From Clostridia bacterium (GTDB lineage: Bacteria; Bacillota; Clostridia; Christensenellales; CAG-138): a stretch of 37,512 bases of DNA. Made by a program: the position numbers and the translations under genes. Below, piece after piece: positions 1-5,557 of this stretch; within the stretch, counting starts at the first letter, position 1; every line of letters starts with the position of its first letter. The notes beneath the pieces are model-generated. The model had not been told where the DNA came from, searched no databases, and was given only the letters and a program-made list of their open reading frames with translations. The DNA is taken from contig JAFWVQ010000006.1 of the NCBI GenBank assembly GCA_017523925.1, positions 1 to 37,512 of the forward strand, read 5' to 3'.

Positions 1-127
1 CGGCTCGTATCCTATCAAGCTCTCCGACGGCCGCTATGCGCGCGCCGTCCACCGCGACCGCTCCGCAGTCGCTGTCGACCCCTGCCGGATCGAAGGTGAT
101 CAGTTTTCCGTTTCCTACGATGTACAT
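1..127 (-). CDS. Amidohydrolase, SsnA-like, N-terminal fragment
   Basis: Only the first 42 codons lie in the window; the gene runs off the left edge. The translation begins MYIVGNGKLITFDP and continues with GAVAVDGARIAAVG, which is the N-terminal beta-sandwich strand pattern of metal-dependent amidohydrolases (SsnA / guanine deaminase / chlorohydrolase group). Members of this family hydrolyse C-N bonds in purine- or pyrimidine-like substrates in the cytoplasm. The metal-binding HxH motif would come just beyond the visible part, so the substrate cannot be inferred. An in-frame stop lies about 15 nt upstream of the ATG, which makes this ATG the only reasonable start. No strong ribosome site is visible; the upstream sequence is a 22-bp tandem repeat. 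Family assignment rests on a short stretch and is moderately secure. Confidence 0.65.
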   Translation of the reverse strand, partial: MYIVGNGKLITFDPAGVDSDCGAVAVDGARIAAVGELDRIRA

Positions 128-136
128 TGGTCTATC

Positions 137-302
137 TCGGTCTTAACTCCGGCTCTGTTCGGCCTTAACTCCGGCTCTGTTCGGCCTTAACTCCGGCTCT
201 GTTCGGCCTTAACTCCGGCTCTGTTCGGTCTTAACTCCGGCTCTGTTCGGTCTTAGCTCAGGTTTTGTTCGGTCTTAGCTCGGCCTTAACTCCGGTTTCG
301 CT
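137..302. repeat. 22-bp tandem repeat array, about 7.5 copies
   Basis: Copies of a 22-bp unit start at 137, 159, 181, 203, 225, 247 and about 281, with a broken 12-bp copy at 269. Each unit starts TCGGYCTTAACT and ends CGGCTCTGT. Copies 1-5 are nearly identical (only C/T at one position), while the ones after 247 are diverged, a sign of recent expansion at the left. A unit of 22 is not a multiple of three and the array contains stops, so it is non-coding. It ends 10 bp before the start codon of the minus-strand amidohydrolase and would form its leader or promoter region. Confidence 0.9.
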
Positions 303-663
303 CGGTATCCGGCCTTTTGAGGCCGCTTCGTTTATTCGCCGGTTTTAGCCTCCGGGCCGCGCAGCCCGGCGCGCATGGCGGCTGAGGGCTTATGCGGGCG
401 GTTTCTATTATAATTCTACAATCTTTTTCCGGTAAAATCAACCTCTTTTTACAATTGATCGCAATATTCATCGCAGACGGACATTTCTATACAAATTCCA
501 TCAAAACAGCACAATTTCGCGCGAATTCGCACAAATTTCGCATAAACCGCACGGGACCCGCATAGGATTCGGCATAGAGGATACGGCCGGCGCGTTCGAT
601 CGCGCGAAACTGCTCTTCGGGCGCATCCGCCATGCTCCCGTCGGCGGCCGCAACGGAGGTAAA
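303..663. other. Gene-free stretch before the small membrane protein
   Basis: No coding region is convincing here. A 61-codon open frame on the minus strand (286-471) has no ribosome site and a composition unlike the neighbours. The sequence around 400-560 is A/T-richer and contains several CGCAAATTTCGC-like fragments. The last 15 bases carry the ribosome site of the next gene. Confidence 0.5.
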
Positions 664-864
664 ATGATGGTTTTTTATTTCAGACCCTGTTCAAGAAGGG
701 CGCATCTGAGAAGGCGCAGGCTTTCCGCAGCCGCGCTGCGCCTGCTCGCCGCCGTATTATGCCTCGCCGCCTTCGTCGGGCTCCTTTTTATCGCCCCGCA
801 GTGGGTGAGCGTGTGCCTTACGGTGCTGCTCACGCTTTGCGTGATCTATCTCATTCAGAAATAA
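664..864 (+). CDS. Small two-pass membrane protein, unknown function
   Basis: A 66-residue protein with a strong ribosome site (ACGGAGGT, 4 nt before the ATG). Residues about 8-20 are very Arg-rich (CSRRAHLRRRRLS), followed by two hydrophobic segments (about 22-46 and 48-64) broken by PQW. This gives an inside-positive N-terminus and two membrane helices. Small proteins of this general build are common in Clostridia, but I do not recognise a named family. No partner gene is adjacent: the next gene, aqpZ, has its own promoter 170 bp downstream. The good Shine-Dalgarno and clean topology argue for a real gene; function is unknown. Confidence 0.6.
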   Translation: MMVFYFRPCSRRAHLRRRRLSAAALRLLAAVLCLAAFVGLLFIAPQWVSVCLTVLLTLCVIYLIQK

Positions 865-1034
865 TCAAAGGCCGCTCCGCCACGCGTCCGCGCCTGCCCG
901 CCCGCACGGAGGACGCTCTTTTTCGTGCGTCTTCGGCGCCGATAAGCTTTGTTTTACAGCGTTTTTCGCAGTTCACCATGTTCTTTTCGCATTTTTCGCC
1001 TTTTAAGCGTTTCTCAATGGTTTTGTCAAAACGG

Positions 1035-1063
1035 TTGCGAATTCGTACACAATATGTTATAAT
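1035..1063 (+). promoter_or_regulatory. Sigma-A promoter of aqpZ
   Basis: The -35 element TTGCGA (1035-1040) and -10 element TATAAT (1058-1063) are separated by 17 bp. Predicted transcription start is near 1070, about 54 nt before the aqpZ start codon. Confidence 0.8.
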
Positions 1064-1073
1064 ATGCGAATTG

Positions 1074-1100
1074 GACGGTGCTTATTACTTCTTCACCGTC
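1074..1100 (+). promoter_or_regulatory. Leader stem-loop at the 5' end of aqpZ mRNA
   Basis: A perfect inverted repeat GACGGTG (1074-1080) / CACCGTC (1094-1100) with a 13-nt loop begins only about 4 nt after the predicted transcription start. It could be a 5' stabilising hairpin in the RNA or an operator in the DNA; the sequence alone does not decide. Confidence 0.55.
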
Positions 1101-1123
1101 AATAAACAATGGAGGTATCACAA

Positions 1124-1831
1124 ATGAACTCATTCAAGAAGTACTTTGCCGAGTTCATCGGCACCGCCGTGCTCGTATTCATGGGCTGCGGCACCGCAAT
1201 GCTCGTTGGCTGCAGCGCCGTTCATGGCGGCGGCTACATCCTCACCGCGCTTGCGTTCGGTCTCACCATCGTTGCCATGGCATACTGCATCGGCAACATC
1301 TCCGGCTGCCACATCAACCCCGCCGTCTCGCTCGGCGTTCTGATCAGCGGCGGCATGAGCGTTAAGGACTTCATCGCCTACGTCATCTCCCAGTGCCTCG
1401 GCGCTTTCGCGGGCTCCGGCGCTCTCGCGGTCATCTTCCATTTCGGCCATGTTCGGGATCTGACCGGCGGCATGGGCTCCAACGGCTTTGTAGCGCTTAA
1501 TGGCGACGGCAAGATCATCGCTGCGCTTCTCGTTGAAGTCATCCTCACCTTCATCTTCGTTATCACCATCCTCGGCGTCACCTCCAAGAAGCAGAGCCAC
1601 GGCAGCTTCGGCGGTCTCATCATCGGTCTGACCCTCACCTTCGTGCATATCTTCGGCATCGGTCTCACCGGCACCTCCGTCAACCCCGCCCGCAGCTTCG
1701 GTCCCGCTCTGGTTGCTCTTATCAAAGGCAACAGCGCTCCCATGGGCAGCCTTTGGATCTTCATCGTTGCTCCCCTCGTTGGCGCAGCGCTCGCAGCGAT
1801 CATCTACAAGTTCCTCGAGAAGGACGCTTGA
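1124..1831 (+). CDS. aqpZ: Aquaporin Z (MIP family water channel)
   Basis: A 235-residue channel protein of normal family length with six predicted helices. The two pore half-helices carry NPA: HINPAVSLG at about residue 61 and SVNPARSFG at about residue 185. The selectivity filter matches water-specific aquaporins: Phe in ALAFGLT, His in VHIFGIG, Thr in TGTSVNPA and Arg right after the second NPA. The aligned His and Thr favour a water channel over a glycerol facilitator, which would carry Gly and a Phe or Tyr there. I place the start at the ATG of MNSFKKY: the ATG fifteen bases upstream overlaps GGAGGT, the ribosome site itself. Monocistronic, with its own promoter and a terminator after the stop. 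Confidence 0.93.
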   Translation: MNSFKKYFAEFIGTAVLVFMGCGTAMLVGCSAVHGGGYILTALAFGLTIVAMAYCIGNISGCHINPAVSLGVLISGGMSVKDFIAYVISQCLGAFAGSGALAVIFHFGHVRDLTGGMGSNGFVALNGDGKIIAALLVEVILTFIFVITILGVTSKKQSHGSFGGLIIGLTLTFVHIFGIGLTGTSVNPARSFGPALVALIKGNSAPMGSLWIFIVAPLVGAALAAIIYKFLEKDA

Positions 1832-1855
1832 TCGCCTTTATTCGAATAACATCGC

Positions 1856-1890
1856 ACGGATCCGCTTCACGGCGGGTCCGTTCCTTTTTG
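1856..1890 (+). terminator. Rho-independent terminator after aqpZ
   Basis: A 10-bp stem, ACGGATCCGC (1856-1865) with GCGGGTCCGT (1872-1881), has one G-T wobble and a 6-nt loop and is followed by TCCTTTTTG. Confidence 0.8.
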
Positions 1891-1967
1891 CGCTTTTTAT
1901 GCGTGCTTCGGTCGCCGCCGCGCATGCCGCATGAAAAATCTATAAATAAATATATAGCTTTTTTGGC

Positions 1968-1996
1968 TTGACTTCCTTCGGTTAATATGTAAAAAT
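1968..1996 (+). promoter_or_regulatory. Probable sigma-A promoter of glnA
   Basis: TTGACT (1968-1973) is followed after 16-17 bp by the weak -10 TAAAAA/AAAAAT at about 1990-1996. The region upstream (1930-1965) is strongly A/T-rich and could serve as an UP element. I saw no clear GlnR-type operator. Confidence 0.5.
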
Positions 1997-2064
1997 GAAT
2001 GTGTTGGAAACTGCCTCATACGGCGGGAAAAACAAATAAAAACATAATCATTCGGAGGTTCCTT

Positions 2065-3495
2065 ATGCTTTCTTTCAGCAACATCGAGCAGGCAAAGAAG
2101 TTCATCCAGGAGAACGAGATCAAGATGGTCGATTTCAAGATGGTCGATATCGACGGCAGGTGGCGCCACATCACCATCCCCGCCGAGCGCTTCACCGAGG
2201 AAACGATGGAGTTCGGCATCGGCTTCGACGGCTCCAACTACGGCTTCGCGCCCGTTGAGAACAGCGACATGGTCTTCATCCCCGATCTCGCCACCGCCGC
2301 TGTGGATCCCTTCGCGGAGACCCCGACGCTCACCATGAGCGGCGACGCGATGATCATCGCCCGTCCCGAGAACCGTCCCTTCGATCAGTATCCGCGCAAC
2401 GTTGTCAAGCGCGCGGTCGAGTTCATGCGCGAGAGCGGCATCGCCGACGAGATGATCATCGGGCCCGAGTTCGAGTTCAACGTATTCGACGACGTTCGTT
2501 TCCGCACCACCCCCAACCGCCTCTCCCTCGAGATCGACACCGAGGAGGCCGAGTGGAACACCGATCAGTGCGGCGACGGCTTCCAGAACCGTCACCACGG
2601 CGGCTATCATATCGAGCTTCCGCAGGACAGGTACTACGACCTTCGCAGCAGGATCTGCCTTCTTATGGAGGAATGGGGCGTTAAGGTCAAGTATCATCAC
2701 CACGAGGTCGGCGGCCCCGGCCAGGTCGAGATCGAGGTCGAGCTCGGCGATATCGTGACTATGGCGGACAACACCATGGTCACCAAGCACCTCATCCACA
2801 ATGTTGCATTCGCCGAGGGCTGCACCGCGACCTTCATGCCCAAGCCCATCTACGGCGAGGCCGGCAACGGCATGCACGTTCATATGCTCCTCAAGAAGGA
2901 CGGCAAGCCCCTGTTCTACGATGAAGCCGGCTATGCGCAGCTCAGTAAGCTTGCCCACAACTTCATGGGCGGTCTTTTGAGGCACGCAAAGTCCCTCTGC
3001 GGCATCACCAATCCCTCCACGAACAGCTTCAAGCGCCTCGTTCCGGGCTTTGAGGCTCCCGTGACGATCGGCTACGCGATGGCGAACCGTTCCGCGGTCA
3101 TCCGCATCCCCGCTTATGCGAAGTCCCCCGCATCAAAGCGCTTTGAGCTTCGCAACCCCGATGCGACCTGCAACCCCTACTACGCCTACGCGGCGATCCT
3201 GATGGCGGGTATCGACGGCATCATCAACGAGATCGATCCCTCCACCTGCGGCTGGGGTCCCTACGACTTCAACCTCTTCGATCTTCCCGAGGAGGAAAAG
3301 AAGAAGATCGACAGCCTGCCCACCACCCTCGACGAGGCGCTCGATGCGCTCGAGGCGGATCATGAGTACCTCACCCGCGGCGGCGTGTTCCCCGAGAGGC
3401 TGATCAAGATCTGGATCGACCGCAAGCGCAAGGAAGCGGCCCGCATCAACAAGATCCCGCATCCCGCCGAGTTCGAGCAGTATTATGATCTGTAA
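2065..3495 (+). CDS. glnA: Glutamine synthetase type I
   Basis: A 476-residue enzyme that joins ammonia and glutamate using ATP, the entry point of nitrogen assimilation. Family signatures appear in order: GFDGSNYG near residue 55, the metal-binding GPEFEF near 134, HHHEVGGPGQVEIEVE (ATP site) near 211, NGMHVH near 274, and NRSAVIRIP followed by KRFELRNPDATCNPYYAYAA around 345-375. The loop that carries the adenylylated Tyr in proteobacterial enzymes reads NLFDLPEEE, with Phe in place of Tyr, so control by adenylylation is not expected. The start is the ATG behind CGGAGGT; an in-frame upstream ATG has no ribosome site. Single-gene unit with a strong terminator. Confidence 0.95.
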   Translation: MLSFSNIEQAKKFIQENEIKMVDFKMVDIDGRWRHITIPAERFTEETMEFGIGFDGSNYGFAPVENSDMVFIPDLATAAVDPFAETPTLTMSGDAMIIARPENRPFDQYPRNVVKRAVEFMRESGIADEMIIGPEFEFNVFDDVRFRTTPNRLSLEIDTEEAEWNTDQCGDGFQNRHHGGYHIELPQDRYYDLRSRICLLMEEWGVKVKYHHHEVGGPGQVEIEVELGDIVTMADNTMVTKHLIHNVAFAEGCTATFMPKPIYGEAGNGMHVHMLLKKDGKPLFYDEAGYAQLSKLAHNFMGGLLRHAKSLCGITNPSTNSFKRLVPGFEAPVTIGYAMANRSAVIRIPAYAKSPASKRFELRNPDATCNPYYAYAAILMAGIDGIINEIDPSTCGWGPYDFNLFDLPEEEKKKIDSLPTTLDEALDALEADHEYLTRGGVFPERLIKIWIDRKRKEAARINKIPHPAEFEQYYDL

Positions 3496-3552
3496 GTTCT
3501 TCTTTTGATCGGGAGATCGAAAATTAAGAAGGATCGGCAACAGAATAAGCTC

Positions 3553-3592
3553 AAGGATCCCCGCTTCCTGTTCGGTGCGGGGATCCTTTTTC
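3553..3592 (+). terminator. Strong terminator after glnA
   Basis: A perfect 12-bp stem AAGGATCCCCGC (3553-3564) / GCGGGGATCCTT (3577-3588), 12-nt loop, then TTTTTC. It lies between glnA and the converging minus-strand metalloprotease gene. Confidence 0.9.
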
Positions 3593-3630
3593 GCTGTTTT
3601 CTGCATTTTCGGTCCTGCCTCAGGTCGCCG

Positions 3631-4128
3631 TCATTCGCCGCGCACGGGCTCGACGCCGGTTTCGGCGTAGTACCTGTCGATAAGCCTGAAGCGATAGTAA
3701 TTTGCCTGGCCTTCGCTCGCCGCATCGCTTTGATCATCGTATTCAAGCCACTGAAAATAATGCGTGAGCTCGTGAACGAATGAGCCGAGCGCCTCCTCCA
3801 TGAGCGCGTATTTTTCGTGCGCAAAGTCGCCTGCGCAGCCGATGCGCACGGGGATGCGTATGCGCGGCGGCCTGTTTTCGAACCAAATGAAGCTGCCGTA
3901 GGCTTCGCGCCCGCTGCGAAGAAGCACCGTTTCGCGCTCGAGCAGATACACGTTCAGATGCACCGGAAAAACGAAGGTCTTCCGCAGCCAGCGCGCAAAC
4001 GACATGAAAAGCGCCTTCACATCGGGATCGACCCCCTTTTCAAAATGCAGGGAAATGCCCCGGCTCTCATCGAGCGGACGGTTCTCCCTTTCGTAGGTTT
4101 GCCATAAAGCCCTCTTTTTCGTGTTCAC
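3631..4128 (-). CDS. HExxH zinc metalloprotease-like protein
   Basis: A protein of up to 165 residues with a clear zinc-protease signature, FVHELTHYFQW, at about residues 118-128. An acidic residue follows in ASEGQANYYRFRLIDRYY about 16 residues later and is a candidate third ligand. The general look is that of SprT/ImmA-like small cytoplasmic metallopeptidases, but I cannot place it in a named family. No signal peptide or membrane segment is seen. The start is uncertain: the frame opens at a GTG at 4128 without a good ribosome site, so the real start could be another codon downstream. It points toward glnA and ends just past its terminator. A sigma-A-like promoter on the same strand at 4407-4434 could serve it. 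Confidence 0.65.
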   Translation of the reverse strand: MNTKKRALWQTYERENRPLDESRGISLHFEKGVDPDVKALFMSFARWLRKTFVFPVHLNVYLLERETVLLRSGREAYGSFIWFENRPPRIRIPVRIGCAGDFAHEKYALMEEALGSFVHELTHYFQWLEYDDQSDAASEGQANYYRFRLIDRYYAETGVEPVRGE

Positions 4129-4185
4129 GGCTTTTGTTTCACAGCCTTTCGCGGTTCTTTGCGCAGGCTTCCTTTCCTCATGATA

Positions 4186-4214
4186 TTGACAAATCGCCCC
4201 GAATGAGTTATACT
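4186..4214 (+). promoter_or_regulatory. Sigma-A promoter of tRNA-Gly
   Basis: Consensus TTGACA (4186-4191), 17-bp spacer, TATACT (4209-4214). The mature tRNA begins 16 nt after the -10 element. Confidence 0.88.
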
Positions 4215-4229
4215 CTTAGAGCTGAATAA

Positions 4230-4303
4230 GCGGGTGTAGCTCAGTGGCAGAGCGTCGGCTTCCCAAGCCGATCATGTGGGTTCGATTCCCATCACCCGCT
4301 CCA
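4230..4303 (+). tRNA. tRNA-Gly, anticodon CCC
   Basis: The cloverleaf folds cleanly. The acceptor GCGGGTG (4230-4236) pairs with CACCCGC (4293-4299). The D arm is GCTC/GAGC. The anticodon stem TCGGC/GCCGA closes the loop TTCCCAA, with anticodon CCC reading GGG codons. The T arm is GTGGG/CCCAT around TTCGATT. CCA is encoded at 4301-4303 after discriminator T. It decodes glycine GGG. Confidence 0.95.
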
Positions 4304-4361
4304 TTTCTTTTTTGGGGATAAAATCCCCAAAAAAGAAATGGAAGTAAAATCGTATGGGAAT
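4281..4361. repeat. Inverted duplication of the tRNA-Gly 3' end
   Basis: A perfect 19-bp inverted repeat starts in the CCA tail: 4301-4319 pairs with 4323-4341 across an AAA loop. Further out the match resumes: TTCGATTCCCAT of the T arm (about 4281-4292) has its reverse complement ATGGGAATCGAA at about 4354-4365. Between the blocks the arms differ (8 nt against about 12 nt). The central stem has A6, not T6, on the 3' side in both directions, so it is not a standard terminator. Confidence 0.8.
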
Positions 4362-4406
4362 CGAAGCCCGTAACGAAACGCTCCGTCTGTTTACCCCCCC
4401 CTTCAC

Positions 4407-4434
4407 ATTATACCACAACTCATCCCAAATTCAA
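4407..4434 (-). promoter_or_regulatory. Minus-strand sigma-A-like promoter facing tRNA-Gly
   Basis: Read on the minus strand: TTGAAT (4429-4434), 16-bp spacer, TATAAT (4407-4412). Transcripts would start near 4400, cross the inverted repeat and run antisense to the tRNA before reaching the metalloprotease gene at 4128. It may be that gene's promoter with a long leader, or the source of an antisense RNA. Confidence 0.5.
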
Positions 4435-4452
4435 TCCGACCGTCGTTTCCGA

Positions 4453-4481
4453 TTGAAACACCGCCTCCAATGCTGTATAAT
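4453..4481 (+). promoter_or_regulatory. Sigma-A promoter of the dehydrogenase/NRPS unit
   Basis: TTGAAA (4453-4458), 17-bp spacer, TATAAT (4476-4481). The start codon of the first gene is 59 nt further on, preceded by AAAGGAG. Confidence 0.83.
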
Positions 4482-4540
4482 ATAGGAAATCGCCGCGTGC
4501 GCCCGGCGTTTATATCGCGCACTGCAAAGGAGTTCAGCCT

Positions 4541-5542
4541 ATGGACAGCAACGCCAAACCGAAGATCATTCTATACAGCGTCAAGGAATACGACGTCGTG
4601 CGCTTCGAGCGCTTCAGCAAGCAGTTCAACATGAAGTTTCTCGAGCATCGGCTCGATGAACGCACCGCCGTTTTCGCCTACGGCTGCGACGCGGTGGTCG
4701 CATGCCCGATGGACATCATCACTGCGCCCGTCATCGACGAGCTCGTGGAATGCGGCGTTAAGCTGCTTGCCATGCGCTCCGACGGTTACAACAACGTGGA
4801 TATCGCTCATGCGCGCGGTCGCCTGAGCGTGGTTCGGGTGCCGGATTATTCGCCATACTCCGTGGCGGAATTTGCCGCCGCGCTTATGTTTACGCTGATC
4901 CGCAGCACACATAAGGCGTATAACCGCACCAGATCGCACGATTTCTCCATAAACAACCTCGCGGGCTTCGAGCTGCACGGCAAAACCTGCGGCATCGTAG
5001 GCGAGGGCAGGATCGGCAGCTGCGCCGTGAGCATCTGCAAGGGCATCGGAATGAAGGTGCTTGTGAACACTCCGCATCCGCGCGGCACGCCCGGCGTTGA
5101 ATACTGCTCCTTGGACGAGCTTTTCGAGCGGAGCGACGTTATACAGCTTCACTGCCCGCTCACCGAGGCGAACAGGCATATGATAAACGACGCTTCGATC
5201 GCGAGGATGAAGCAGGGAGCGCTGCTCATCAACACCGCGCGCGGCGGGCTCGTGGATTCCGAAGCGCTGATACGCGGGCTCGTTTCGCGGCGCATCCGAG
5301 GCGCGGCGCTTGACGTTTACGAAAACGAGGGCGGCACCTTCACCGTGGACTACACCAACGACATCCTCGAGGACCGCGTGCTTCAGATCCTGCTCGGCTT
5401 CCCAAACGTTATCATCACCTCGCATCAGGCCTATTTCACCGAGGAATCGCTCGAGAATATCTGCATCACCACGATGGAGAACATCCGCGAATTCCTCGAA
5501 ACCGGCGAATGCAAAAACCTTATCGGAACGCCCGCCGTTTGA
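4541..5542 (+). CDS. D-2-hydroxyacid dehydrogenase (D-lactate dehydrogenase type)
   Basis: A 333-residue NAD-dependent enzyme that interconverts 2-keto acids and D-2-hydroxy acids. LdhA-type signatures are RSDGYNNVD (about 86-94), VPDYSPYSVAEFA (about 106-118), the Rossmann loop GIVGEGRIGS (about 150-159), catalytic Arg in NTARGGLVD, Glu in DVYENEGG and the general acid His in TSHQAYFTEE. Length and motif order fit D-lactate or D-2-hydroxyisocaproate dehydrogenases; the exact keto acid cannot be read from sequence. The stop is 15 nt before the next start, so it is almost certainly co-transcribed with the NRPS-like gene. That context suggests it supplies or consumes the hydroxy or keto acid used by the downstream protein rather than serving only in fermentation. 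Confidence 0.88.
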   Translation: MDSNAKPKIILYSVKEYDVVRFERFSKQFNMKFLEHRLDERTAVFAYGCDAVVACPMDIITAPVIDELVECGVKLLAMRSDGYNNVDIAHARGRLSVVRVPDYSPYSVAEFAAALMFTLIRSTHKAYNRTRSHDFSINNLAGFELHGKTCGIVGEGRIGSCAVSICKGIGMKVLVNTPHPRGTPGVEYCSLDELFERSDVIQLHCPLTEANRHMINDASIARMKQGALLINTARGGLVDSEALIRGLVSRRIRGAALDVYENEGGTFTVDYTNDILEDRVLQILLGFPNVIITSHQAYFTEESLENICITTMENIREFLETGECKNLIGTPAV

Positions 5543-5557
5543 AGGGAGGAAGCCGCT

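Noticed and set aside
137..302. CRISPR-like array
   Set aside because: Units abut each other with no spacers, and no cas gene is present.
286..471. 61-codon minus-strand frame with Cys/Pro/Arg content
   Set aside because: No ribosome site, starts in A/T-rich non-coding DNA and ends in the degenerate part of the tandem repeat.
1930..2060. Riboswitch or GlnR operator before glnA
   Set aside because: No TGTNA-N7-TNACA type site and no conserved fold could be identified by eye; only an A/T-rich tract and a promoter are visible.
1897..2985. 362-codon minus-strand frame opposite glnA
   Set aside because: Shadow frame rich in Val/Ala/Asp; glnA is unambiguous.
4301..4341. Ordinary terminator for tRNA-Gly
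   Set aside because: The stem is followed by A-runs rather than T-runs on both strands, and it starts within the mature CCA end.
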